The notes below the pieces were generated by a model that saw only the letters and a list, made by a program, of their open reading frames with translations, ran no database searches and had not been told where the DNA came from. This document shows, piece after piece, positions 33,412-42,090 of a stretch of 64,000 nucleotides of DNA; position 1 is the stretch's first letter, and the number at the start of each line of letters is the position of its first letter. This stretch comes from JAFGJQ01 sp964495075 (GTDB lineage: Bacteria; Planctomycetota; Phycisphaerae; UBA1845), in the NCBI GenBank assembly GCA_964495075.1, contig CAZBUJ010000002.1, positions 62,001 through 126,000 on the forward strand, given 5' to 3'. The translations under genes were made by a program, and so were the position numbers.

Positions 33412-35541
33412 ATGACGGCATGGGTTTTGATCGCGCTGTTTTGGATCGCCGGGCTTCAGTCCGAGTCGGAATCGCTCGCTCCCGACGACTGTATCAGGCT
33501 CGCCAACCGGGTGAAGCCGTCGCTGGTCGACGTGGAGTATACGCTCCAGTACGACCAGGGTGAGAAGCCGACCGGGTACCGCTATCACGGCTTCGGGCGC
33601 CATGATTTCGAATCGCTGATTGCCCACGAACGCCCGGCGGCGCTCAGCGGCTTCCTCATCGCGGAGCAGGAAGTGGTGGCGCTGGACCTTCAGATCCATC
33701 CGCGATTCATCAAGGATATCACCGTCCGCTTCGGCGACCACACGACGGCCGCGTCGATCACCGCCGTCGCGCTGGACCAGAACGCGGTGTTCCTGCGTCT
33801 AGCCCAGCCGCTGCCCGGCACGCGACCGCTCGTGTTCGACGCCGGGGCGTCCGACCCGTACGTGAGTGTGTCTCGCAGCCTCATGTTCGGGACGTGGCGG
33901 ACCGACGTGGACCCGTGGTCGCGGCGCTACCTCGAGACGTCGGCCGGTGAACGCTTGCTCCGTGCGGGGGCCAACACCCTGATCACCGATCGCCTCGGCA
34001 CGCCGGTCGGCGTGACCATGAACGCGTACGTGCCGGCCGATGAGGAGTGGCGAGGATCCCCGGCGGACTGGGCGAAGCTGACCCTGGCGGAACTGGACGA
34101 TCACCTGTCACGCATCGAGTCGACTGCCGACCAGTGCGTGCTCCGGGCGGCCTTGAGCTTCCGCAGTCCGAAGGACTCCGCGGGTGGCGAACCGTTCCGC
34201 TGGAGTTTCGACGAGAAGGAAGAGGATTCGACTGAGCGGAACGTGGCCGCGCTGCTGCTGGATGAGTCCACCGCGCTCGTGCTGGCGGAGTTGAAGCCCG
34301 ACGTCACCGCCCGGCTGGAGCGAATCCGCGTGTTCCCGACGGACGGCGAGCCGGTGCCGGCCGCATTCGCCCATACGCTGCGACACTACGGCGCGTTCGT
34401 GGCCACGCTCGACACGCCGCTGCCCGGTCCGGTACGCGTCTCAAAGAAGCCGATTCTCACGCTGCGAGACCAATTGCAGATCGGCGCACGGATCCGGCTG
34501 CAGGGCGAGAAGCGGGTGGCTCATTACGGACGCCAGCGTGTGCAACAGTACGCCGCGGGCTGGCGGAGCCAGACATACCCCGGTCTGGGGACGAACGATG
34601 AGGAGAACATCTATCTATTCGACCTCGACGGCGCGCTCATCGCGTTTCCCATCAGTCGGCGCCGCGCCGTGTCGGACGATAGTCGATGGGCCCGCGACGA
34701 CTGGACTCTCACCGCGGCGTCGTACGTGGGGCAGCTGTTTGACGACCTCAGCGCCCATGTCGATCCGAGCAACGTTCCGCTGCTGGAGGAGCAGGAGAAC
34801 CGGCTGGCCTGGATGGGAGTCGAACTGCAGGGGCTGGACCGCGAGCTGGCCCGCATCAACGGCGTGTCCCACCTGACCCGCGATGGGCAGACCGGCGCGC
34901 TGGTGTCGTACGTCTATCCCGACTCACCGGCCGCCGCGGCGGGGATCGAGCCCGGCAACATCCTGTTGCGGTTGCGGGTGGAAGGCGAGCCCAAACCGGT
35001 GGCCGTGGAGGCCGATGGCGACGGCTTCGGTTTTGACAGCCTGATGTTCGACATGCTCGACGATCTGCCCGAGGACTTCTTCAGTAACTTGCCGCCACCG
35101 TGGCCGTCCGTGAATAACAAGCTCAACAAAGCACTGGTGCGGATCGGATTCGGCAAGCGCTACAAGGCGGAGTTGTTCCGCGGCGGAGACGTGGTGCTGA
35201 GGGACATGCAGGTCGAGGAGAGCCCGCCTCATTTCGACTCCGCTCCGCGGTTCAAGTCGGAGCGGTTGGGGATGACCGTTCGGGATCTGACCTACGAAGT
35301 ACGACGCCACTTCCTCAAGCGGCCGGACGATCCCGGCGTGATCGTGTCCAAGGTGGAGCCGGGCGAGAAAGCGGCCGTGGCCGGGATCAAACCCTACGAG
35401 ATTATCACCCACGTGAACGATCAGCCCGTGACCGGGGTGGATGCCTTTCGCGAGCAGACCAAGCAATCGACCCAGTTGCGGCTGACGGTGAACCGGATGG
35501 CCAAGAACCGGCTGGTACGGATAGCGCTGCCGGAGGAATGA
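33412..35541 (+). CDS. Two-PDZ protein with degenerate protease-like domains
   Basis: A 709-residue exported protein (N-terminal hydrophobic signal ITAWVLIALFWIAGL-like, residues 1-16). Two N-terminal beta-rich regions (~30-220 and ~230-450) have the strand pattern of trypsin/Deg domains. Examples are SGFLIAEQEVVALDLQ, GTPVGVTMN where GNSGGP would be, and the AALLLDESTALVLAEL repeat. No His/Asp/Ser triad is recognisable. Two PDZ domains follow: ~463-530 (VYPDSPAAAAGIEPGN) and ~618-705 (KVEPGEKAAVAGIKPYEIITHVN). It follows the HtrA-like gene by 22 bp and is probably co-transcribed. Inferred role: regulatory or substrate-presenting partner. Confidence 0.7.
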   Translation: MTAWVLIALFWIAGLQSESESLAPDDCIRLANRVKPSLVDVEYTLQYDQGEKPTGYRYHGFGRHDFESLIAHERPAALSGFLIAEQEVVALDLQIHPRFIKDITVRFGDHTTAASITAVALDQNAVFLRLAQPLPGTRPLVFDAGASDPYVSVSRSLMFGTWRTDVDPWSRRYLETSAGERLLRAGANTLITDRLGTPVGVTMNAYVPADEEWRGSPADWAKLTLAELDDHLSRIESTADQCVLRAALSFRSPKDSAGGEPFRWSFDEKEEDSTERNVAALLLDESTALVLAELKPDVTARLERIRVFPTDGEPVPAAFAHTLRHYGAFVATLDTPLPGPVRVSKKPILTLRDQLQIGARIRLQGEKRVAHYGRQRVQQYAAGWRSQTYPGLGTNDEENIYLFDLDGALIAFPISRRRAVSDDSRWARDDWTLTAASYVGQLFDDLSAHVDPSNVPLLEEQENRLAWMGVELQGLDRELARINGVSHLTRDGQTGALVSYVYPDSPAAAAGIEPGNILLRLRVEGEPKPVAVEADGDGFGFDSLMFDMLDDLPEDFFSNLPPPWPSVNNKLNKALVRIGFGKRYKAELFRGGDVVLRDMQVEESPPHFDSAPRFKSERLGMTVRDLTYEVRRHFLKRPDDPGVIVSKVEPGEKAAVAGIKPYEIITHVNDQPVTGVDAFREQTKQSTQLRLTVNRMAKNRLVRIALPEE

Positions 35542-35590
35542 CGAATGGCCGGTTACGCATTACGAGTGGAATAACCAATAGCGAGACGGC
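35542..35590 (+). repeat. Heptamer-period array after PDZ-protein stop
   Basis: Seven consecutive 7-nt units (CGAATGG, CCGGTTA, CGCATTA, CGAGTGG, AATAACC, AATAGCG, AGACGGC) start at the base after the stop codon. Units match the speE array (20657) exactly or with single changes. Confidence 0.65.
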
Positions 35591-35886
35591 CCCTTGGTCG
35601 ACGGCTGGCACGCGTCGGATGGGTGACGGACGCGGGAAGACCGACTGGTTTTGCGTGGCACCGGATCTCCGACGTTGCCGTCCATGACGATAGCGCGAAT
35701 GGCGCGAACGAAGCAGCACCTCCCTCCCCGACTCCCACGCGGCGAAGTCATTCACTCCCCGCTTTCGTTACAAAGTACTTACAGCCGCGGCTGCGTTCGT
35801 GTTGTAGACTGAAGACAAACACCCCGTCCTGAAGGAAGACGGTCCGGAAACAGACGAACCTGTCCCGTTGCGGAAGGAGATTCGTG
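35542..35886. other. Intergenic region before DUF4139 gene
   Basis: A 345-bp gap that begins with a heptamer array (35542-35590). The remainder has no convincing gene. The segment 35740-35880 is the likely promoter and leader of the DUF4139 gene, with AAGGAG 7-8 nt before ATG 35887. No clear -35/-10 pair was assigned. Confidence 0.45.
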
Positions 35887-37698
35887 ATGCGCCAAATCCA
35901 TGCTCTGATGTCGGCGGCGGTCATCCCGGCCCTGGCGGTGCCCGCCTTCGGGCTCGAACCTCTGCAGACCAAGGGGACGATCGACGCGGTCACCGTTTAC
36001 CGCGGACAGGCTCTGGTCACCCGCCTCATCGACGTGCCCGGGCCGGCCGGATTGCGCGAGGTGGTGGTCACCGACCTGCCCGACCGAACCGTGATCGGCA
36101 GCGTGTTCGCGGAATCGGCGGACGGCATCGAGGTGCGGTCGGTGCGATTCCGACAGCGGGCGGTCACGCACGACGTCCGAGAAGAAGTGCGCCAGCTCGA
36201 CGCGGAAATCACCGTGGTCAAGGACAGCATCGCGGCCAACGAACGCCACCAGGCGGTGGCCGCCAAGCGGCAGGCCTATCTCGCCCGGCTCGAGAGTTTT
36301 ACCACGGAGACGGTCGGCGTCGAACTGAACCGGGGCGTGCTCGACGCCGGCACGTTGAAGGAACTGTCCGAATACGTGTTCGAGAACTGGGCGGCGCTGG
36401 CGGAAACGGAGCTGAACCTCGCCCGCGAGCACCGCGACCTGGCGGACCAGCTCGACCTGCTCCAGCGGAAGCGATCGCACCTTACCTCCGGGCAGGATCG
36501 CACGGTGCGCGAGGCGGTCGTGTTCGTGGAGATTCCCGCCGATCAGGGCGGGCGGCTGCGGCTGCGGTACATGGTCGACCACGCGAACTGGTGGCCGTCG
36601 TACAACGTGCGGACCGACCGGCAGCGCGACGGCGTGCTCGTGGAATACAACGCGGCGATCCAGCAAATGAGCGGCGAGAGCTGGGCGGACGTGGAGATGA
36701 CGCTGTCCACCGCGACGCCGTCGCTGGCCGCCGCGGCGCCGGCCCTTGCCCCGCTGCAGGTCGGACTGACCCTGCCGGCCCCGAAGGTCCCGGCCGGCCA
36801 AGGCGGAAAAGACTCGTTCGCCGACGCGAAGCAGTCGTTGCGGCATCGGCGCGTCGAGCTGCAAAACGCGTGGAACTTCGACGCCGTCATCGCGGCGAAC
36901 GGTAGGCAGCAGCAGGCGCTCGACCAGTTCGACGAGCAGTTCCGGGAGCGAAGCGTCGCCTTGGACTTCGGACTCAACGACCTCGCCGCCGAGTACCAGA
37001 AGCTGGAGATCACCAGCCGGGGCCTGGAAGGGAACCCGGGCGGTGGAGGCGGCAGTGCGGACGAGGGAATCAGCGTGACGTACCGGTTGGCCAGTCGCAT
37101 CACGCTGCCCAGCCGATCCGATCAGCAGTCCATCCGCATCGCGTCCCTGCCGATGGACGCGGAGTTCTACCGGGTGGCCGCCCCCGTGTTGACGGACTTC
37201 GTGTACGAGGAGGCGTCGCTGTCCAACCGCAGCGACCTCGTCCTGCTGGCCGGCCCCGTCACCGCCTACATCGAGGGCGAGTTTGTCGGGCAGGGCCAGC
37301 TCCCGACGGTGGCGGTGGGCGAGCCGCTTTCCATCGGGTTCGGGATCGATTCGTCGCTGCGGGCCAAACGGACGCTGGTCAAGCGGGAGGAGCGCATCCA
37401 GGGCGGGAACCGGGTGATCGACTTCACGTACGCCCTGGGGATCGAAAACTTCGGCAACCAGCCGGTGGCCGTCCGGTTGCGCGATCGCCTGCCCCAACCG
37501 CGCGGCTCGGAAATCAAGGTGACCCTGGTGGACACCGGCCTGGAACTCAGCGACGATCCGGTGTACCGGGCCACCGGGCACAAGCAGAACATCCTTCGGT
37601 GGGACATCGAGGTGCCGGCCACGACCAGCGGCGTGAACACCGAGACGATCGAGTACCGCTACCAACTGGAATTCGACAAGGAGATGGCGGTCGGATAA
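35887..37698 (+). CDS. DUF4139/MuiA-family secreted protein
   Basis: A 603-residue exported protein (signal MRQIHALMSAAVIPALAVPAFG). It has an N-terminal DUF4140-like domain (GTIDAVTVYRGQALVTRLIDV), a coiled-coil linker (~85-200) and a DUF4139 C-terminal region (~215-603: LRYMVDHANWWPSYNVR, GESWADVEMTLSTATPS, VIDFTYALGIENFGNQPVAVRLRDR). MuiA-family members were named as mucoidy inhibitors in Rhizobium; biochemical function is unknown. ATG 35887 is preferred over the GTG just upstream. It is convergent with the queuosine transporter gene; a strong hairpin separates them. The EPS context makes an effect on polysaccharide worth considering. Confidence 0.85.
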   Translation: MRQIHALMSAAVIPALAVPAFGLEPLQTKGTIDAVTVYRGQALVTRLIDVPGPAGLREVVVTDLPDRTVIGSVFAESADGIEVRSVRFRQRAVTHDVREEVRQLDAEITVVKDSIAANERHQAVAAKRQAYLARLESFTTETVGVELNRGVLDAGTLKELSEYVFENWAALAETELNLAREHRDLADQLDLLQRKRSHLTSGQDRTVREAVVFVEIPADQGGRLRLRYMVDHANWWPSYNVRTDRQRDGVLVEYNAAIQQMSGESWADVEMTLSTATPSLAAAAPALAPLQVGLTLPAPKVPAGQGGKDSFADAKQSLRHRRVELQNAWNFDAVIAANGRQQQALDQFDEQFRERSVALDFGLNDLAAEYQKLEITSRGLEGNPGGGGGSADEGISVTYRLASRITLPSRSDQQSIRIASLPMDAEFYRVAAPVLTDFVYEEASLSNRSDLVLLAGPVTAYIEGEFVGQGQLPTVAVGEPLSIGFGIDSSLRAKRTLVKREERIQGGNRVIDFTYALGIENFGNQPVAVRLRDRLPQPRGSEIKVTLVDTGLELSDDPVYRATGHKQNILRWDIEVPATTSGVNTETIEYRYQLEFDKEMAVG

Positions 37699-37757
37699 CC
37701 CCGGCGACGAGATACCACGCAATAGGCACGACAGGCCGGGCACGGCGATCCAACCAC

Positions 37758-37800
37758 GCATCACGCCGACGCGGTCACCTCCTCCGCGTCGGCGTGATGC
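37758..37800. terminator. 17-bp perfect inverted repeat at the yhhQ stop (convergent gene ends)
   Basis: Arms 37758-37774 and 37784-37800 are perfectly complementary (17 bp, GC-rich) around a 9-nt loop. The element includes the stop codon and last ~12 codons of the transporter (HHADAEEVTASA) and lies 59 bp past the convergent DUF4139 stop. No T-tract follows, so factor-dependent or 3'-stabilising action is as likely as intrinsic termination. Confidence 0.55.
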
Positions 37801-38603
37801 TCGCGCGCTGGGTCGATCTGGAGGTACGGCGTGAGGTACTTCACGCCGAGATAGAACGGAATGGTGTCCAGCGCCGCGATGAGGACCTTGTACGCATACG
37901 AGGACACGACGATTCCGACCAGAACCGCGGTGGAATACTCGCCGGCGACCCACGCCGCGCCGAACGTGATCGATACGACGGCCACCGTGTCCACCATCTG
38001 CGACACCATCGTGGACCCGTTGTTACGCAGCCACAGGTGCCGGCCCCGCGTGAACTTCTTCCAGAAGTGGAACAGGAACACATCGACGAGCTGGGCGGTC
38101 AGGTATGCGGTCATCGACGCCACCACGGCCATCGACGTCGCGTCGAAGATCCTCTCCAACAGCCCCACCTGCCACGGCAGCGGGTTGGCCACCGACGGCA
38201 GGGCGTTGGCCAACCACAGCGTCCCGATCACGAACAGGTTGATCACGAAGCCCACCAGGACCACGAAGCCGGCCCGGCGACGGCCGTAGAACTCGCTGAT
38301 GAAATCGGTGCACAGAAAGGTCAGTGGATAGGGCAGCACGCCGGCCGGCACCTCGAACCGGAACCGCAGCCACGTGATGCCGGCCCAGGTCGTCGGATGG
38401 TCGCGGCCGATGTTGCCCAGCCATTCGGGCGACAACGCGGCCGGCCAGGGAATCGAGAAAAGCACGAGGAACTTGGTGATCCCGATGATATTGAGCATCG
38501 CCATCGCCCCGACAAACAGCCCCGCAAACACGAAAAAGACGCGTTCGCGCCGCTCGTGCAGGGCCGAGAGCGTGTGCACACTGTCGAAGGGTTCCCGGCT
38601 CAT
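37761..38603 (-). CDS. Queuosine precursor transporter (VUT/YhhQ family)
   Basis: A 280-residue membrane protein with about six to seven helices. YPLTFLCTDFISEFYGRRRAG is the family hallmark (DFxxEFYG). TAYLTAQLVDVFLFHFWKKFTRGRHLWLRNNGSTMVSQMVDT and FYLGVKYLTPYLQ are also diagnostic (quoted in parts). Members import queuosine precursors (preQ0/preQ1) for tRNA modification. ATG 38603 is the best start, without a strong Shine-Dalgarno. The C-terminal residues are encoded by an inverted repeat. No que genes are nearby. Confidence 0.88.
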   Translation of the reverse strand: MSREPFDSVHTLSALHERRERVFFVFAGLFVGAMAMLNIIGITKFLVLFSIPWPAALSPEWLGNIGRDHPTTWAGITWLRFRFEVPAGVLPYPLTFLCTDFISEFYGRRRAGFVVLVGFVINLFVIGTLWLANALPSVANPLPWQVGLLERIFDATSMAVVASMTAYLTAQLVDVFLFHFWKKFTRGRHLWLRNNGSTMVSQMVDTVAVVSITFGAAWVAGEYSTAVLVGIVVSSYAYKVLIAALDTIPFYLGVKYLTPYLQIDPAREHHADAEEVTASA

Positions 38604-38673
38604 GGGACGTGCAGGATAGGTGGGGGAGCCAGGGATGGCAACAGGCGCGGCCGGTCGTACCGATCGCAGGGCA

Positions 38674-38726
38674 AGTACCAAGTACCAAGTACCAATTACT
38701 AATTACTAATGACTAATTACTAATGA
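38674..38726 (+). repeat. Heptamer-period array, left arm of inverted pair
   Basis: Seven full 7-nt units plus a partial: AGTACCA x3, ATTACTA, ATTACTA, ATGACTA, ATTACTA. The last 28 bases (38699-38726) are an exact reverse complement of 38819-38846, so the two arrays can form a long hairpin with a 92-nt loop. AT content is far above the surroundings. Confidence 0.8.
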
Positions 38727-38806
38727 GCTTGACCTGGGAGAACGTATTTGCCCAACAGGGCCAGCCGGCGTTCGCGACCTGTAAACGCGAATGGTAGCGC
38801 TGTCAA

Positions 38807-38855
38807 ATTAGTAATTAGTCATTAGTAATTAGTCATTAGTAATTAGTCATTACTA
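38807..38855 (-). repeat. Heptamer-period array, right arm, overlapping a gene end
   Basis: Seven 7-nt units alternate ATTAGTA and ATTAGTC and end with ATTACTA. The array extends into the glycosyltransferase at 38836, where it encodes the last residues (VMTNY and stop). The sequence is unlike the GC-rich codon use of the gene, which suggests that the repeat replaced or extended the original 3' end. Confidence 0.8.
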
Positions 38856-40011
38856 ACTGCGCCGCCGCCATCACGGCGCGCGAGAGGCGCTCCACCACGG
38901 CGTCCCAGGTCTCGTCGGCCACGGTGCGGGTGCGGGCGATCCGCTGCGACAACGATGACAGGCGAACCGCCGTGTCGCAGGACCGGGCGAACGCGGCGGG
39001 ATCGGCCGCGATCATCACGTCCGGCTGATAACGCTCCGCCTCAGGCAGCGGGGTGGAAACCACGGGCAACCCGGCGGCCAGGTACTCGCGAAGCTTGATC
39101 GGGTTGACGTTGCGGGTCATGCGGGTGCGGGCGAACGGCAGCAACGCGGCGTCAAACGCCTTGCAGTAGGCCGGCAATTCCGCGTAGGGGCGCCGCCCGA
39201 GGAGGTGGACGTTCTTCAGGGCCGCCAACCCGGCATGACGCCGGTGGTCCGCCCCGATGAGCACGAATGAGTACCCCGGCCGGAGCCGGGCGACGTCGGC
39301 CAGCAGGTCGCAGTCGATCCAGTGGTGGATCAGGCCGAAGAACCCGAGGATCGGCCCGTTGCACGCCCGCAGGTCGGCCGGTTCCGCGAGCTTGGTGTCC
39401 AGCGCCTGCCGGAAGTGTGCCACGTCCACGCCGTGCCGCACGAGGTGCGTGTTGGCGTGCCACTGCCGCTTCGTCTGATACAGCGTGGAGGACGTCGTGA
39501 TGACCACGTCGGCACATTCCATCAGGCGGCGTTCCGCGGCGGCTACCGTCTCGCGGTCGAAGTCCTCGAACTCGGTGTACTCATCCACGCAGTAGTAGAC
39601 CAGGTGCTCGCGGGGCAGGGCGTCGGCCAGGTACGCTACGTCGGGCGCGAACGTCCATAGCTGAACAGGCAGGTTGCGGCCCCGTTGCACCATGTGCACC
39701 GCCCGGCGGATCTGCTTTGCGACGAGCCAGCGGTTGAGGGCCTGGCAGGCCGCGCCCCTCGCGCCGGGGATGACAAGCGGTGTCAGTTGGACCATCCGGT
39801 CGTGAATCGGCTTCACGCCGCCCATGACGTTGCGGAGCGTGGACACGATGGCCCGGGCATCAGTGGCGGTGGCCTGCGGGCGGCGCGTCCCGCGGTAATT
39901 GACCCAGACGATGTCGTTGTACCGGCCCAGGATCTTCATCACCTGGTGCTTACTGGTGGGATCGTAGTCCCAGCGATTGGCGATGCAGACGATGATGCGG
40001 TCCTGAATCAT
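38836..40011 (-). CDS. Glycosyltransferase, GT-B fold (GT4-like)
   Basis: A 391-residue putative glycosyltransferase. The N-terminal domain starts RIIVCIANRWDYDPTSKHQVM and includes LWTFAPDVAYLADALPREHLVYY and the CVDEYTEFEDFD segment seen in GT4-like enzymes of EPS loci. The C-terminal donor domain has GPILGFFGLIHHWIDCDLL, FVLIGADHRRHAGL, FARTRMTRNVNPIKLREYLAAGLPVV (EX-type donor motif region). It forms a minus-strand run with the BY-kinase and Wza-like genes upstream. The last five residues are encoded by the heptamer repeat. Confidence 0.85.
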   Translation of the reverse strand: MIQDRIIVCIANRWDYDPTSKHQVMKILGRYNDIVWVNYRGTRRPQATATDARAIVSTLRNVMGGVKPIHDRMVQLTPLVIPGARGAACQALNRWLVAKQIRRAVHMVQRGRNLPVQLWTFAPDVAYLADALPREHLVYYCVDEYTEFEDFDRETVAAAERRLMECADVVITTSSTLYQTKRQWHANTHLVRHGVDVAHFRQALDTKLAEPADLRACNGPILGFFGLIHHWIDCDLLADVARLRPGYSFVLIGADHRRHAGLAALKNVHLLGRRPYAELPAYCKAFDAALLPFARTRMTRNVNPIKLREYLAAGLPVVSTPLPEAERYQPDVMIAADPAAFARSCDTAVRLSSLSQRIARTRTVADETWDAVVERLSRAVMAAAQLVMTNY

Positions 40012-40079
40012 GCCGATTGATCGAAAGTCGTGCCTGCCGCCGCCATCGCCCGCGTGGTCCCCGGCGTCTCCGCGCGCCG

Positions 40080-40970
40080 CTACCGGCGCTCCTTGCTGTA
40101 GTAGTCGTTGTAGTAGCGTGAGTACGGATAGTAGCCGTAATAGTAGCCGTACCGGGCGTTCCGCTCGTTCTGGCCCACCAGCACGCAGCCGGCCACCGGG
40201 ATGTTGTTGACCTGAAGCATCCGCACCGCCCGCCGCACCACGGCGCCGGGTGTCCGATTCATGCGGATCACCATGACCACCGAGTGGCAGATCTGGCCGA
40301 TGACGCCGACATCAGTGACCGTCGTGGCCGGCGGCGTGTCGACGATGACGTACTGATGCTGCGTCTGGAGTCGGCGGAAGGTGGCGGCCATGGCCTGGGA
40401 CGACAGGATCTCGGCCGCGCTGCGATCCCCCATCGTGCCCGCCGCAATGAATGAGACGTTCCCCAGCACGGTGGGCTGCACGATGTCATCGAGCCCGGCA
40501 TTGCCGCGCAAGAGATCGGCCAGGCCGGGTGTCGATTGCTGATTCAGCAGGCGGGCCAGCGATCCGCGACGGAAATCACCGTCGATCAGGACGGTTCGCA
40601 TGTGCTGGATCTCGCCCATGATGAGGGCCAGGTTGGCCGCCGTCACGCTTTTGCCTTCCTTGGGCACCGCGCTGGTGACCGCGAGCACGTGCGGGTTGTT
40701 GCTCACGTTCATGCTGAGCAACCGCGTGCGCAGCGATCGGTACTGCTCGGCCACCATGGATGACGCGTCGTAGTACGCGACCAGCGACTCGGACATCCCT
40801 TCCGACGGCAAGACGACCGGCCGCGGGGCCGGCCCGGGTTCCTGCGGCGGCAGGCCCGGGGCGGGCGGCTCGACGACCGGCACGCCCGGCCCGGCGACCG
40901 CCATGCCACCACCCATGGTGAGTTGGCGTTCGCTCTCGGCCTTCTTGAGTGCTTCGGCGATCCTTCCCAT
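40080..40970 (-). CDS. CpsD/CapB-family bacterial tyrosine kinase (BY-kinase)
   Basis: A 296-residue cytoplasmic BY-kinase. It has a Pro-rich linker (30-55), SMVAEQYRSLRTRLL, Walker A AVPKEGKSVTAANLAL (~101-116), Walker A' RTVLIDGDFRRGSL, Walker B YVIVDTPPATTVTDV and a C-terminal Tyr cluster (~10 Tyr in the last 22 residues, YGYYYGYYPYSRYY). The Tyr tail is autophosphorylated and cycles to control polymer length and export. It lacks the membrane activator domain, which is presumably supplied by a separate Wzz-like protein such as that at 10896. It is between the Wza-like and GT genes. Confidence 0.93.
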   Translation of the reverse strand: MGRIAEALKKAESERQLTMGGGMAVAGPGVPVVEPPAPGLPPQEPGPAPRPVVLPSEGMSESLVAYYDASSMVAEQYRSLRTRLLSMNVSNNPHVLAVTSAVPKEGKSVTAANLALIMGEIQHMRTVLIDGDFRRGSLARLLNQQSTPGLADLLRGNAGLDDIVQPTVLGNVSFIAAGTMGDRSAAEILSSQAMAATFRRLQTQHQYVIVDTPPATTVTDVGVIGQICHSVVMVIRMNRTPGAVVRRAVRMLQVNNIPVAGCVLVGQNERNARYGYYYGYYPYSRYYNDYYSKERR

Positions 40971-41000
40971 GAGACTCTCGGTCCCCCGGTCGGGTCGGGA

Positions 41001-41756
41001 CTACCAATCCGTGTACACGTCGTTGGCGGCCTTGAGCGTCGCCGGGAACGTGTACGCATTGATGACCGGCTGGAACGGGAACAGGAACTCGTTGATCCGC
41101 AGACCGAGCCAGCCCAGCGGCGTGGGCGGCACGTACACGATGTCTCCCGGTTCGAGCAGCACGTTCATCGTGGTGTCACCCTCTTCGTACATCTTGTCGA
41201 CGTCGACCGTGAGCACGTGGCGCTTGTCCTTGTCCGGATTGGCGCGGATGACCTTCACCTGGCTGCGCCACGCGATGAAGCTCAGTCCGGTAGTGGCTAA
41301 CGTGTCGAGCAGCGTGTTGCGGCCCGTGTAGGGAACGATCTGCGAACCGCCGAGTCCGCTTGTGCCGTTCCCGCCGCCCACCTGTCCGAACACGTAGATC
41401 TTCTTGCTCCGGTACCCGGTGATCCGCACCTGCACCTTCGGGTCTTCGTAGTACTCCTTCAGCAACGCGGTGAGCTTGGCGGCGATCTCCTTGGCCGTCA
41501 TGCCGTCGACCCGCACCTCGCCGAGCAGGCGAAGCGTGATCTTGCCGTCCGGTTGGAGGGCCTGCGTCTCGCCGTCGATCTCGGGCACGCGTGGCGCGCT
41601 GATATTGATGGTGTCCGGGATACCGACGCGATAGTCGATGGACGCCGTCTGTTCCTTGTAGGCCATCAGCCAGTTGTGAATGGCCTGCTGGTCGGCGGCG
41701 CAGCCGGTCGTCATCCACATCGTGGCCGCAAGCAACGTGACGATTAGCGTTCGCAT
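41001..41756 (-). CDS. Polysaccharide export lipoprotein (Wza/OPX family)
   Basis: A 251-residue outer-membrane export protein. A lipoprotein signal ends MTTGC (lipobox Cys ~20). YRVGIPDTINISAPRVPEIDGE and LQPDGKITLRLLGEVRVDGMT form the Poly_export domain, and KIYVFGQVGGGNGTSG with PYTGRNTLLDTLATTGL forms an SLBB-like repeat. VLLEPGDIVYVPPTPLGWLGL precedes a C-terminal segment that may be the OM helix. It is shorter than E. coli Wza (~380), with one SLBB domain fewer. ATG 41756 is used. It is divergent from the ExeA-like ATPase. Confidence 0.9.
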   Translation of the reverse strand: MRTLIVTLLAATMWMTTGCAADQQAIHNWLMAYKEQTASIDYRVGIPDTINISAPRVPEIDGETQALQPDGKITLRLLGEVRVDGMTAKEIAAKLTALLKEYYEDPKVQVRITGYRSKKIYVFGQVGGGNGTSGLGGSQIVPYTGRNTLLDTLATTGLSFIAWRSQVKVIRANPDKDKRHVLTVDVDKMYEEGDTTMNVLLEPGDIVYVPPTPLGWLGLRINEFLFPFQPVINAYTFPATLKAANDVYTDW

Positions 41757-42090
41757 GACGATGGCCGTACTCGAATGGAGGGCGCCGATCCGTGGCACGA
41801 GCAACGCTTCGTACGCCCGTCAATGCCTTCCTTGGTCCGACCCGCCGCGGAACCGGGGGCCCGCAACTACCGCCTACTCACCGATTTATCGGGTTCCCTG
41901 GGATCGACCTGAACGTAGATGGCATCAAGATTGGCCCGTGCGGTTATAGGACGCTGGCCGCCGCGTGGCGGCGGCGCCAGGGCGATAATTATCGCTCCGT
42001 GTATCTCAAGGTCCGATCATTGACGCCCGATATCCCACACGATCACGCAGCCGGAACTGCGTGCCCCTGGTTCTTATCGGGGTAAGTCCC
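41757..42090. promoter_or_regulatory. Divergent control region Wza-like / ExeA-like with palindrome
   Basis: A 334-bp divergent gap holding both promoters. It contains a perfect 14-bp AT-centred palindrome GCGATAATTATCGC at 41982-41995, well placed to be an operator. Just before it is a GCCGCC/GGCGGC stem-loop (41957-41972). No gene was seen. Confidence 0.5.
41982..41995. promoter_or_regulatory. 14-bp palindrome, candidate operator
   Basis: GCGATAATTATCGC is a perfect dyad in an otherwise GC-rich divergent promoter region, about 96 bp upstream of the ATPase start and 226 bp upstream of the Wza-like start. Protein ligand unknown. Confidence 0.4.

Noticed and set aside
38674..38855. Possible CRISPR array
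   Set aside because: The repeats are 7-nt tandem units with no spacers, and there are no cas genes.
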